Shown one piece after another: positions 43,678-55,314 of a stretch of DNA of 64,000 nt. Every line of letters starts with the position of its first letter. The first letter of the stretch is position 1. Under the pieces are notes generated by a model that was not told the origin of the DNA, made no database searches, and saw nothing but the letters and a program-made list of their open reading frames with translations. The stretch covers positions 418,533-482,532 of the forward strand of contig JASKMD010000001.1 of assembly GCA_030144725.1 (NCBI GenBank), in the 5' to 3' direction. This DNA comes from Haematococcus lacustris. Lineage: Eukaryota > Chlorophyta > Chlorophyceae > Chlamydomonadales > Haematococcaceae. A program made the translations under genes and the position numbers.

Positions 43678-46600
43678 GTGGTGGTGATGGCTGAGGGTGG
43701 CCGGGGTGGCAACGGCAGGTGCGCCTTTTTCCACATGCGAGGTGAGCGCCAATCCCATAGCGGCCAAGCACCATGCAACCTCCCCATGCGCTTGGTGAGC
43801 TAGGCTGCCCAGTGAGGCACAATGGAGCGTGACTGTCAAGCAACCCCCCTTTACCCCCCACCTTCCCCCCCCACCCCCTGTGTGCTCGTCCCTGTGCTTA
43901 GCAGGAGGGCGCCGCAAGGCCTCTGGGGGGAATGGGGGCCGGGGGGGCAGCGTGGTGCTGCAGGCCTGTGCTGGTCTGCTTGAGCTGGGCCGCCTGCTGC
44001 CGCGCCTGACCGCCCACCCTGGCCAGCCAGGCGGGACCAACGCCAGGCAGGGGGCTGCTGGGCGTGATGCAGTGCTGCTGGTGCCGGTGAGGCCCAGGTG
44101 GTCGTTGAGGTGGTTTTGGTGGTTGAGTTGGTTAGGGTGGTTGGGAGTGAGGTGGGCCAGTTGGGCCATGTGGTGACAGGGGGTTGAAGGGATGGGTTGC
44201 ATGTCTCAAGCCCTATGCCCTCCCCCTACCTTTCCCCCGCCCTTCCCCCCCGCCCTGCCCCTCGCCCCCCCCTCCGCCCCTCCCCCTGCCATCTCGCCCC
44301 CTGCCTGTCCCTGTAGGTGGGCACGGTGGTGGGTCTGCTGCCACTGCCCCCGCAGCCAGACCCTGGCACACTCTGGCAGGCAGGCAGGGGGGGTGGGTCG
44401 GGGGCTGGGCAGCCAGGGCCAGCCCCAGCTAGCGGCCTGACGGCTGATGGGATGGGTGGGGAGGGGGCGGGAGAGGGGGTGGAGGGGTGGGAGGGAGTGG
44501 AGAGGGCGACCTGGACCTGTTCAGAGGTTGTGGATCAGGGCGGGGAATGGCAGGAAGAGGAGGAGGAGGAGGAGGTGGAGGAGGTAGCAGCGGAGGTCCA
44601 GAGAGCAAGGCGAGGCAGGAGAGGGGGAGGTAGGCCAAGTCGGTGGCGTGGCGTGAAAGCTGAGGAAAGGGCGGAAGAGAAGGAGGAGGAGGAGGAGGAG
44701 GAGAAGGAGGAGCCACGGTTTCAACAGTGGCGTCAAGCAGGGCGGGGTGAGGCAGGGTGCCCCTCTGAGGGCGCAGTGCAGCAGCTGGTGGAGCTGATAG
44801 AAGACGGCCAGCAGGTGCGGTCTGTGCAGAGTGGGCTGGCGTGACCCAGCTGGACTACACAAAAGAAAGAAACAAACAAAGAATATAATGGGATAAAAAT
44901 AGCAAAGAAAGAAAATAAATAAACGAAAAAAGAAAGTTAGAAAAGAGAAAGAAGGAACGAAAGTCTGAAGGAAAGAAAACGTCCCTTGCAGGAGCGTGAG
45001 CTATCAAATCATGCGCCACTTCTGGTTTATTTCAATCCTCGAGTTCAAGCTTGGCAGTGCTGAGAGAGCCGGTCTGTTGCTGCATATGACCAGGTGGTCG
45101 TGGCTTGTGGCGGTACTGGAGGGCGTGGCAATGCCAGCCTGGCTCATGCTGGAGGGCCTCCCTGCAGCCAAGCCACCTCGGGCATGCAGGGGCAGCGCGT
45201 CCAGCTTGTACTGGAGTTGCGGTTGCTGGCAGATGTGGGACTGGTGGTAAGGAGGGAGGGGAGGGGGGAAGATTAGGAGGGGGGGGAGGGGGGGCGAGGG
45301 AAGGCGGAAAAGGGGGGAGGCGGGGAGGGGGGAGGGGGGAGGGGGGAGGGGGGAGGGGGGAAGGGGGGAAGGAGGTGAGAGGGAGGGAGACATCTGTGAG
45401 TTGTTGCCGGCATCAGCGCTGTGCTGCGTGCCGTGTGTGCCCTCCCCAGTGCAGGGCATGCCCAACGCCGGCAAGAGCTCCTTGCTGTCAGCCTTAACTG
45501 CGGCCCGTGCCAAGGTGACGGCCAGCACTCTCTAGCAGCACTAAACTAGCCTCGTCCTCTGCCGGGGCAGGACCGGCAGGCGGGGTGGGGCAGTGCGGGG
45601 TCGGCGCGCAGGCGCGCAGGTGAACACTGCCTACACCATGTCGCGCACTGCCCTCGAAGGTCGGGTCGTACGCCTTCACCACCATTCGCCCCCAACTGGG
45701 CGCGATCACTTTTCCTGATGGGGACGCGCAACCCCAACCCCAGCCCCAGCTTAGCGGTCAAGTTGGTGGGGTGGCGCATACCAATCACCTCGCGACGCCG
45801 TTGGTGGTCGCGGACTTGCCGGGACTGCTCGCCGGAGCGCACGAAAACAGGTTTGGGTTTGGGTTGCCGCAGCAAGGCACAGCCACGGTCACACTCTTTT
45901 GCTAAGCCCGCGGAAGCAGCGAGGGCAGTAGGTGTTAGAAAGGAGGGACTTTACTGACCCGCATCTATACTACCCCTATCTTGGTATATTTGATCTCCCC
46001 ACATGCCGCAGGGGCCGCGGCAACGAGTTCTTGCGGCACGTGCAACGCGTCCGATGCGTCGCGTGAGTGCGAACCTGTCGGCATAATCCAGGCTGCATTA
46101 GTCGATGTTGTTTTCTGGTGGAAGCGGTCATTCTGTTGGCGCATGCAACTGGTTGCAGGTACGTTTTGGATCTGACGGGAGGTCAGCCAGGCTCTCTGTC
46201 AGACAGGCCACCGGCAGAACAGCTGTCAGTGCTGGAGGTGAGGGGTCTCGCCATGTGACCTGACAAGACCTCCACCACTACCACTGCTGCAACCTTAGTT
46301 GGTTTGTCACCTGCTGTCCCAGCCAGTTGCCCCTCACCCGCCTGCACCTCGCAAAATGACATCAGTGTGATGCCAGCAGTGTGGTTGGGCTTGTCTATGG
46401 GCTAGTGTGACGGCATAAGTGTGACGGCATCGGTGTGATGACATCAGTGTGATGGCATCAGTGTGACGGCCTTGGTTGGACGGCATGAGTGGCTGATGTC
46501 CGCCTTGCTTTGTTGCCATGGCCTGCTCCGCTGCTGGGGGTGCTGCATGTCCAGCTGCAAAGAGTGAGAGCAGGTGGAACTCACTCCTAACCAGTTGGCA

Positions 46601-47644
46601 TGGGAAGGAGGAGAGAGACCTCAGCCGTCCTCCTTGCTGCCGTCCCTTGCCATTGCGCCATGGCTAGCCATAGCATCAGGGTGGTGGAGGGGATGGTTCG
46701 CCCATGCCCCTATCGCTGCTGCTGTTGGTCAGAAGGTGCTGATCTTAATGGAATGGGGCTGGGGATCATGTGGATGGTGGTGGTGGTGGTGGTGGTGGCA
46801 GATGCTGGTGTAGCCACTGATGGGGTGTGGGCAGCAGCCTGCAGGCAGCACACACCACCCCTCACCACCCCTGGCAGCGGCTGCCCCACCTCGGAGTCAA
46901 TGACAGCATCTTCCTCTGTAATTTGTCAAACGTCTTCCTCTGTTTCTGGTGGTGGTGTGATACTGGCCTGCCGGATGTTCACCCCACCTGCCACCTCATC
47001 GGCCACCTGCTGATTCATGGCTGTCCAGTCCATGACAGCATTTCCCTTTGTCTTGTTGATGCCACCCCACCTGCCACCTCACCTGCCACCTCACCTGCCA
47101 CCCCACCTGCTACCCCACCTGCCACCTCACTCTGCTGACCCATGTCGGCTGCAGGCTGAGCTGAGGGCCTACCAGCCGGACCTGGCCCTGGTGCCAGCCC
47201 TGGTGGTGGCCAACAAGGTGGACGCATGCACTCAGCCGCACAAGGTCAGCGGACAGTAGGCAGCGGACAAAGCCAAGCTGAGCTAAGACAGGGGTAGGTG
47301 AGGTCAGGGAGCAAGTCTGGTAAGCGGGTTGTGAAGAGCGAGCGGCAATGCTGCGCTGTGCTCAGTCTTGGGCTGCGGCTGCGAGCAGTGCGCGGTGCGG
47401 CATACAGTGTGAAGCAAGCTGGTCTGAATGCCGTGGCTGGGCTGTGCAGGTGCTGGCTGAGCTGATGCAGGCCACACTGCTGCCCATCATACCGGTGTCG
47501 GCCTTGCAGGGGTCAGGCCTGACCCGACTAAAGCAAGCCATGTGCAGTCTGGCTGGACCCCGGACTAACCCTAACCCTAACCCTAATCCGAACCCTAACC
47601 CCGGACTGGACTTCGACATGCGACATCGTACTGATGGAGCATGA
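43678..47644 (+). CDS. OBG: Obg-family GTPase (organellar type)
   Basis: Exons 43678-43741, 43905-44086, 44317-44814, 45094-45246, 45455-45514, 45660-45850, 46012-46062, 46159-46237, 47155-47244, 47450-47644 join in phase (521 codons); the true 5' end is not found. The Obg fold is clear: EGGRGGNGRCAFFHM, GGNGGRGGSVVL, LVPVGTVVGLLP, EDGQQVVVACGGTGGRGN, LVLELRLLADVGLV. GTPase motifs: G1 GMPNAGKSS, switch I YAFTTIRPQLG, G3 ADLPGLLAGAHENRGRGNEF, G4 VVANKVDA, G5 IPVSALQGSGL. Obg GTPases act in ribosome assembly; eukaryotic relatives work in chloroplasts, mitochondria or the nucleolus. Two oddities: about 140 residues inserted between VGTVV and EDGQQ (Gly-rich, then Glu runs and Arg/Gly), and a C-terminus of Asn-Pro repeats encoded by CCCTAA units. 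Introns carry GGGGGA, GGCATCAGTGTGATG and CCACCTGCCACCT repeats. Confidence 0.9.
47566..47607 (+). repeat. Telomere-like (CCCTAA)n inside coding exon
   Basis: ACTAACCCTAACCCTAACCC then TAATCCGAACCCTAACCCC lies in the last Obg exon and reads TNPNPNPNPNPNP before 13 more codons and TGA. Confidence 0.85.
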
Positions 47645-48029
47645 GCACGACCAAGAACAGCAAGGCAATGGCAGCAAGGCATTAGTCAGCCGCTCACTCC
47701 CAAGCTTTTGAGGCCTGGGGCTCCTTCCCTAGCCCCACCTTCCTACCTTGGTCCCAGGCTCGACCCTGGCTGCTCTTGCGCCCACCATGTCGCCGAGGAT
47801 CAGAGGGGTCGCCGTTAGGGCTGCGGTCGGGAGGGGGTGCAAGGAGTAGGGGCCAAACTGGGCAGCTTGGCTCCGCAGACAGTGCTCTACAGAGGATGTC
47901 GGGCCCGCTGCCTGGTGTGGCCGGGCCTGGGTTGAGACACAGTTGGCTACCCTTTGATCCTATGGATAGGTGATGACTCAGGTGAACCCCCTGATGCCCC
48001 CTAGCCTGGTGCGGCTGCTGATAGAAATG
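47645..48029. other. 3' flank of the Obg gene
   Basis: No coding signal seen; bounded by the LINE 3' end. Confidence 0.4.
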
Positions 48030-49000
48030 ATGATGTGGCTTACACCGCTTAAGCCGTCAGCCGTTAGGCTGCTTGGCCGCCATCCCCCTCTAGGGGTTCG
48101 GGACTTTCTGTAACGCACTTCAAAGCAAGGTGCACAAACAAAGGTGCACATGGGCTCAACATGAAGTCATGCAAGTTCTCATTACTGTTCTGGAAAGTCA
48201 TGGCAAACTTCGCCTGCTGCCTGATGGAACTCGTGGCAGTGCACTCAAAGATGAAATGCATGGCGTCATCCACTACCCCCTCTGTGCATCTTGTGCATGT
48301 GCGATCAATGGAAGTTACCCCCTCAAACCGAGCCTTCTCCACCCCCAAACCGCTGTTGCCTAACCTGAACCTAGTCAAGCTCGTGCGAACTTCTGTAGAG
48401 AGCTGTCTGTTCAGCAGGTGTGGTGCCGTGTGATTGATGCCAATGCCGTCCCCATGCTTGAACCATGCAGCATACGAACATCTCTCCCGATGCACCGTCT
48501 CAGGCAGTCTAGGGTCTCCCTCAAACCCAACCCAACGCCTCCCCCACCTCTCGAGCCACTTGACTTCCATAGCCTTGGTGCCTAGGACCATGTCCGGGCT
48601 CAAGGTGAACTCAACCCCCATCAACTCTCTAGCGGCAAGCTGGAACTAAGCACTCCAGCTGGCCTGACACCTCCTGCCTAACTCCACATCTGCCTTGATG
48701 ACCCTCATTAGCAGGTCACTGTGGGATAGTTTGGCAGTGTTCCAAAACTTGCACGCAGCCCTAAGCCAATAAAGCTGGAAGGGCAGCTGCCCCAACTCAT
48801 GCAGCACCATCAGGCCTGACACTGAGCTACGCACCCTGGCAGCAAACCTGAGAAAGCTGAGCATGCGTGTTTGCACTGGGTTGGAGAGTTGCACACCATG
48901 CCCAAGGAATGCAGTGCCCCATACCTGGCTGCCATACAGCCCCAATGGGAGCACGAACGCTCTAATGAGGTGACACAGGGCATATGGATCATGCAGGAAC
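48030..49000 (-). mobile_element. LINE 3' fragment with zf-RVT and internal stop
   Basis: The minus frame runs from about 49000: FLHDPYALCHLIRAFVLPLG, LYGSQVWGTAFLGHG, LQLSNPVQTRMLSFLRFA-type sequence typical of the region after the reverse transcriptase of LINEs. After an in-frame TAG at 48646-48648 the same frame continues MGVEFTLSPDMVLGTKAMEV to the zinc-binding block CTRCTEGVVDDAMHFIFEC, ending at TGA 48064-48066. An upstream stop near 49001 marks the 5' truncation. A second, diverged copy of the 3' end lies at 27215-27560. Non-functional. Confidence 0.8.
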
Positions 49001-49674
49001 TGATCCTATGTTACGTGACCATGTAAGGCTCAGCTGGTGCTGGCTGAGGGATTTGAAGATCTCGAGAGAAGGTGGTGAAGTGGTCTGAGGCCGGGTTCAA
49101 GGGCCGAGAACTCTGTAACTGCCACTGAGCAACGTGTAACATCCTAGCTGTGGCGCTGACGTTGCTCGTGGGTTGCAGGGAGTGAGTGGGCCAGGAGTGG
49201 AAAAGGCGTGCTGGAACAGGTCAGAAGGGCTTGCTCTCATTGACCACGCTCAACCACCTATCTATCATTGACCACGCTCAGCTCAGCATCATAGGGCGTT
49301 TCTGCGTTTGGAAGCAGCCGGAGTAGTCGGAGTGGAGACATCCCAGAACAATCGTGCACGCCTCGTTTGTGATCATGTGCACCTAGCCTGGGGACGTCAA
49401 GTTGAGGTGCACTGCATTGAGTGCCGGGCCCTAGAGGTGGAGGGGCTGTCAAGCAGCCTCAAGCCTAGCGGCTTATGCGCTGTGTAAACCACCGTGTAAG
49501 CATGCCCTTGTTACCAGCCAACCTCATTTCATAGCCAATAACATCCAAACCGTCAATACTAATTTCAGGCGAAGCCTTGATCAAGCCCACGACGCTGCGC
49601 ACCATGCATGGGCACCATCCCTAGTAGACGGGACAAGCTTGGATAGATCACGAAGACGACATCAACAACACCTC
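49001..49674. other. No gene seen; 3' flank of the esterase gene (minus)
   Basis: A duplicated TTGACCACGCTCA occurs at 49239 and 49267. Otherwise nothing supported. Confidence 0.4.
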
Positions 49675-52600
49675 TCAGCTTCGCGCTGCCGTGGTGTTCA
49701 TGGTGGGCAGCGCTGCGAGGTACGCGTCAGCAAAGCGTTGGGCCATGCAGCACTGACCAGCCCTGGACAGGTGTATGGCCTGCTGCCCCACCCAGCCGTA
49801 TATGCCCAGGTAGCCATTGAAGGAGCTGAAGTCAACATCGTACATGGCGCAACCCTGAGCAGTCACAGGGACAGGCAGCAGCAGCACACCGCCACCAGGG
49901 TGTTTGGGGTGTGTCCCCTCCCTAACTCTTAGCCCACCCTCTTACTCCCCTGCACAACTCCCTTTGCCTAACTCCCAACTCCTCTGCCTAACTCCTCCCA
50001 CACAACAGTGCAAAATGCACATTAGGCCCGGGCCCTGGTCATGACGACCCATCATTTGCCACACAGTACTGCACAGGGCTGGGCAGCAGTGCACACGCCA
50101 TCTCTGTCATGCTGTCTCTGTCACTCTATGTGCTTTCACCCCTCAGCTCGCCTCCTCCCTGACCCTCCCTGCTGACCCTCCCTGCTGACCCTCCCCTCCC
50201 CCTCCCTCCCCCACCTCCATGTCTGCCTTGACCAGGTTGGGCAGCTGCATGGCCTGAGTCTGCTCCCTGATGACAGAGATGTAGGGGTACACCCTGTCCC
50301 GCCCCGTGACAGCTTGCAAGGAGAGGGCCACTGGCAGCAGGGGGTGGTACTGCGCCAGGCGCGCCCGGGCGGTAGTGATGAGCCGGGTCATGAGGGAGTT
50401 GAAGCTGTAGGACCACATCACGCCTTGAGGGTTCCATGCGCTGTTCCAGTTGTAGATCGTCATGGCGTCACCCTCACCCTGCAGCCAACAAGGGGTAGGG
50501 CAGTGGCAGGGGCAGCAAGGGGTAGTGGCAGTGGCAGTGGCAACAAGCGGAGGGCAGTGGCAGGGGCAGCAAGAGGTAGGGGCAGTGGCGTCACGAGCTG
50601 GGTGGCCAGCGCTCCCGGAGGTTTGTTGCGGTGTGCTGCGTGCTGTGTGTCAAAGCAGCTGGTCAAAGGGGCAGAGAAGGCTATGCGTCAGGAGCTGGGG
50701 TCTGAGCTGTGGGGACGGCCTGCCCCATGCTGGGCTCATGGGCTGCGGGCCTTAGAAGCATGCTTGCATGCTGGCAGTGCTTGCAGGGTTAGGGTGGTGG
50801 GCCAAGTGGCTGTGATCAAAAAGTATATATGGAACTCATTACATGCGCCACTATTTTGGCAAACAAGATGTGATACATAAGCAGTGGAACTTAGACGACT
50901 CAGGATGCATTAGTTAACAAGCAGTGTTGTCACCCACAGTAGTGGTTGTGCAGAAGCGGGTGGGTGGGTGGGCGGGTGGGTGGGTGGGTGGGCGGCAGGT
51001 GAGGCTGGGGGAAGCCCAAGATGGGTCAGGTCAGGGCGGGTGGCAGCAAGGGTGGGCGGCTGGGCTGGTATTGGGTCGGACGTCAAGCAGTGGCAGCACC
51101 TACCAACATCATGAGCATGCCCCGCAGCCGGGCGTTGGGGGCCGCGGCCGCCATGGCACGTCTTGTTTGGTTGATCATCGCGTCGAAGAAGGCGTTGTTT
51201 TCGGGCATCCAGTTGTTGAATAAGTTGGTGCCACCCGCTGCCACCGGGATGATGCCCACGCGTTGGCTGGTGCCAGAGGCCAGCAGCGCCCGGGCGAAGG
51301 GACTGCGGCCACACCAAAGCAGCGTAGGAGGCGCCTGCCATTATCCACACATCCAGCACAGGTGTCGGGGGTGAGGGAGGGCAGGGGAGGGTGCGGGCGG
51401 AGAGAGGGGAGTAGAAACGCCCGAGGCTGGTGAGGCAAAGGAAACCCAGGCTGGTGAGGCAAAGGGCAATGCAGCGCATTGTGCTGTGTGCTGCCCATCC
51501 ACACACTCAGCAGGGAGGGAAGGGGGGGCAGGGGAGGGTGCAGGGGAGGGGGGGCAGGGGAGGGTGCAGGGAAGGGGGGGCAGGGGAGGGTGCAGGGAAG
51601 GGGGGGCAGGGAAGGAGGGGCAGGGGAGGGGGCAGGGAAGGGGGGGCAGGGGAGGGGGCAGGGGAGGGGGCAGGGAAGGGGGGGCAGGGGAGGGGGCAGG
51701 GGAGGGGGTAGGGAAGGGGGGGCAGGGGAGGGGGCAGGGGAGGGGGCAGGGAAGGGGGGGCAGGGAAGGGGGGACAGGGGAGGGGGCAGGGGAGGGGGCA
51801 GGGGAGGGGGGGCAGGGGAGGGGGCAGGGGAGGGGGGGCAGGGGAGGGGGCAGGGGAGGGGGCAGGGAAGGGGGGGCAGGGGAGGGGGCAGGGAAGGGGG
51901 GGCAGGGAAGGAGGGGCAGGGGAGGGGGCAGGGAAGGGGGGGCAGGGGAGGGGGCAGGGGAGGGGGCAGGGAAGGGGGGGCAGGGGAGGGGGCAGGGGAG
52001 GGGGTAGGGAAGGGGGGGCAGGGGAGGGGGCAGGGGAGGGGGCAGGGAAGGGGGGGCAGGGAAGGGGGGACAGGGGAGGGGGCAGGGGAGGGGGCAGGGG
52101 AGGGGGGGCAGGGGAGGGGGCAGGGGAGGGGGGGCAGGGGAGGGGGCAGGGGAGGGGGCAGGGAAGGGGGGGCAGGGGAGGGGGCAGGGAAGGGGGGGCA
52201 GGGGAGGGGGCAGGGGAGGGGGCAGGGAAGGGGGGGCAGGGGAGGGGGCAGGGAAGGGGGGGCAGGGGAGGGGGCAGGGAAGGGGGGGCAGGGGAGGGGG
52301 CAGGGAAGGGGGGGCAGGGGAGGGGGCAGGGAAGGGGGTGCAGGGAAGGGGGGGCAGGGGAGGGTGCAGGGAAGGGGGGGCAGGGGAGGGTGCAGGGAAG
52401 GGGGGGCAGGGGAGGGTGCAGGGAAGGGGGGGCAGGGGCGGGTGCAGGGAAGGGGGGGCAGGGGAGGGTGCAGGGAAGGGGGGGCAGGGGAGGGTGCAGG
52501 GAAGGGGGTGCAGGGGAGGGTGCAGGGAAGGGGGGGCAGGGGAGGGTGCAGGGAAGGGGGTGCAGGGAAGTGGGTGCAGGGGAGGGTGCAGGGAAGTGGG

Positions 52601-55314
52601 TGCAGGGGAGGGTGCAGGGAAGGGGGGGCAGGGGAGGGTGCAGGGAAGGGGGGGCAGGGGAGGGTGCAGGGAAGGGGGTGCAGGGGAGGGTGCAGGGAAG
52701 GGGGTGCAGGGGAGGGTGCAGGGAAGGGGGGGCAGGGGAGGGTGCAGGGAAGGGGGGGCAGGGGAGGGTGCAGGGAAGGGGGGGCAGGGGAGGGTGCAGG
52801 GAAGGGGGGGCAGGGGAGGGTGCAGGGAAGGGGGGGCAGGGGAGGGTGCAGGGAAGGGGGGGCAGGGGAGGGTGCAGGGAAGGGGGTGCAGGGGAGGGTG
52901 CAGGGAAGGGGGTGCAGGGGAGGGTGCAGGGAAGGGGGTGCAGGGGAGGGTGCAGGGAAGGGGGGGCAGGGGAGGGTGCAGGGAAGTGGGTGCAGGGGAG
53001 GGTGCAGGGAAGTGGGTGCAGGGGAGGGTGCAGGGAAGTGGGTGCAGGGGAGGGTGCAGGGAAGTGGGTGCAGGGGAGGGTGCAGGGAAGTGGGGGCAGG
53101 GGAGGGTGCAGGGAAGGGGGGGCAGGGGAGGGTGCAGGGAAGGGGGGGCAGGGGAGGGTGCAGGGAAGGGGGGGCAGGGGAGGGTGCAGGGAAGGGGGGG
53201 CAGGGGAGGGTGCAGGGAAGGGGGGGCAGGGGAGGGTGCAGGGAAGGGGGGGCAGGGGAGGGTGCAGGGAAGGGGGGCCAGGGGAGGGTGCAGGGAAGGG
53301 GGGGCAGGGGAGGGTGCAGGGAAGGGGGGCCAGGGGAGGCCCCTGAGGGAGATGCTCAGGTGTGCACCCTACAGCCCTCAAGCTCCTCCGAGGTTTAGCA
53401 AACGTGCATTAGGTGTGCAGCAGTCGGCTGCAGCTCGCCCCGCCCCGTATCCCACACGTACAGCGCCTGAGGATGCTGATGCAAAGGATGAGGCGACACC
53501 CACGGTGAGGGGGAGGGGTGACTCCCAGGTGAGGGGGAGGGGTGGAGCAGGCTGGGTGAGGCCCACTGGAGCCCCTGTTGACAGCAGCAGCCACAACCTG
53601 GAGGCTGGTGCTGGTGCTGGGGGTTCCAGACAAGCTGGGTCAGCTCAGCGGTGAACAAGCCCTTCACAATGGTACCGGAATGAGGAAGCACTGGGCCTTG
53701 GACGTTAAAAGTAGCCAAGTTAGAAACCTTACTATGTACCCCGCCTTGTGTACCCCACCCTGTGTACCTGTGTCGTCCCTGATGGACCCCCAGCATCACA
53801 GCCAGAAGGTGGGTAGACCGTGACAAAAGGCGAAGGCAAGGGCAAGGCCAAGGCCCCATGAGAACAGGCCTTGCATGCCTGCAGGCTGGAAGCCACCAGG
53901 CTGATGAGGGTAGTCTGTGGACTGAGCTGGGCCACAACTGCACTGCTGCCTGGCGGTGAGCAAGCCCCTGCCCTGAAAGACCATGGAAACAGAAAACAAG
54001 GCCTTTGCTAGGTATAGGCCTCCAGGAGGGGCGCCTTGGGTGCTGCAACCACCTCCATCATCAGCCCAGGCGGGCAAAAAGCAAGAAGCCCCTGTGCTCG
54101 CCGCTGAGTACAGACCAGGCAGCAGCTGGAGTGAAGTGCACAGACAGTGCTGGGCACTGGTGCCAGCTGAGGGCAGGATCAGGTGTGTGTACGCGAGGGT
54201 GTGTGTATGCGAGGGTGTGCGTGCGCGAGGGTGTGTGTACGCGAGGGTGTGTGTGCGCGGGGGTATACCTCAGTGGCTGGGGCTGTATGACATATCTTGC
54301 TTGTCTGTCACGAAATGGGTGCTGTGGTCACCTCCACGGCCTCATCAGCCAAGCTATGGGCTCGTCACGATGGTGGGGTTCGTTTGTGGACTCACATGTC
54401 AGGGCCAGTGGCGTCTGAGGGCGCCGCGTTGTTCAGGCTCACGCCGTGCACGTTCCTCACAGCAGCGGTCCAGCTCTGCAGCAGGGGCAGCAGAAGGGGG
54501 AGAGGTGGGTGTGATGGTATGCTGGGCACACTGCTCTTCATGTGTGTGAGCGCCCCCCTGGTTGCAGCCACCCTCTTGCCTCCCTGACCCACAGCCGCCC
54601 CCCAGGCCCTTTGACCCACAGCCGCCCCCCAGGCCCTTTGACCCACAGCCGCCCCCCAGGCCCTTTGACCCACAGCCGCCCCCTGCCTCACCCCCGTGTT
54701 GCCTGCTGCACACCTGGTTGCGCACCGCCCACATGAGAATGCGTTGCGGGTCCTCCAGCACACAGGGCTGGTCACTGCCGCCCCCGTCCCAGGCTCCGTT
54801 CTCCCCTACGGCGTTGGAGCCGCCTGCCACTATCCACACATCCAGCACAGGTGGCGGGGGTGAGGGGGCAGGAGGGGAGGGGGGCGTAGGGGAGGGTGTG
54901 GGGGGCAGGGGCGGCGAGGGTGGGGGTGGCTGGGGTGGAGGGGTGGGCAGGGGCGGGGAGGGAGAAGGTGGTGGAGGCTGAGGAGGTTGGGCTGTGACGA
55001 CTGCAGGTGAAGAGGGGCCAGGAGGAGGTTGGGGGGGAGGGGGGGCAAGGCTGGTTAGGGGGAAGGGAGGGGAACCAGGGCGAAGGCTGGGAGGTGGTGG
55101 CTTGGGTCGCTTGGGCCGTGGTCTAGGCATTGGTGACATTTCGGGCGGTGGCAATGAGGGGTCGGGTAGCGGGTTGGCTGGTGGGGGTGGCTGGGGCGAG
55201 GGTGGAGATGGTGGTTCCGGAGATGGCGGGGCAGGGGGTGGGGTAAAGGGCGGGGGGTTGGCAGGCGGGTGCATGGGATCTAGGAAGGGTGGTGGTGGAG
55301 GAGGAGGGGGCGGC
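49675..55314 (-). CDS. Pro-rich secreted SASA-type carbohydrate esterase
   Basis: Five minus-strand exons join in phase (441 codons): 55314-54714, 54475-54396, 51302-51104, 50478-50215, 49854-49675. About 150 residues of Pro-rich sequence ([20 protein letters not shown]) precede the domain: [20 protein letters not shown], then [100 protein letters not shown] and [20 protein letters not shown]. This is the order of the SASA (DUF303) acetylesterase family of plants and bacteria (GQSN serine; GPGMPFA; VGG; QGESD; DxxHL). The serine and histidine are present, but the Asp three residues before His appears to be Gln, and the W-Q before GESD falls at the intron edge. It likely acts on cell-wall polysaccharides. 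The 5' end lies above 55314: a hydrophobic stretch at about 55400-55480 (SVVLALLPLSVSVAA) joins in phase at GTACGC, but no ATG was found. Confidence 0.72.
51327..51370 (-). repeat. Duplicated fragment of esterase exon 1
   Basis: CCTGTGCTGGATGTGTGGAT and the flanking C-rich DNA repeat 54816-54859 (VLDVWI[V/M]AGG[S]). It sits 24 bases upstream of the acceptor of the third exon. An ATG at 51479 opens a signal-peptide-like frame, [20 protein letters not shown], into this duplicate, in the wrong frame for the next exon. Confidence 0.75.
51510..53340. repeat. 1.8-kb minisatellite, GGGGCAGGGGAGGGnGCAGGGAAGG units
   Basis: About 70 units of roughly 26 bp: GGGGGGGCAGGGGAGGG plus either GGCAGGG (left half) or TGCAGGG (right half), with internal higher-order blocks. 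A block at 51595-51790 is repeated at 51895-52090. It lies in the esterase intron. Both strands are open for more than 600 codons only because units contain no stops. Confidence 0.95.
53600..53905 (+). pseudogene. Fanzor/TnpB-like scrap
   Basis: The plus strand reads [15 protein letters not shown] (53629 on), matching FRTSRVSS of 30860-31123 and NRTSRVSSAVN of 60669-61274. At about 53877 PAGWKPP matches PADWKPPAG of the latter. About 190 unrelated bases separate the two pieces. Lies in the large esterase intron, opposite strand. Confidence 0.45.
54186..54264. repeat. GTGTGTGTACGCGAGGG tandem repeat
   Basis: Five units of about 17 bp with TATGCGA / TGCGCGA variants, in the esterase intron. 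Confidence 0.85.
54586..54685. repeat. 27-bp tandem repeat in esterase intron 1
   Basis: Four copies of GACCCACAGCCGCCCCCCAG plus GCCCTTT, between the 54714 donor and the 54475 acceptor. Confidence 0.9.

Noticed and set aside
51479..53398. Very long ORFs on both strands (over 600 codons)
   Set aside because: They consist only of minisatellite units without stops. Neither strand shows a domain and both are equally open.
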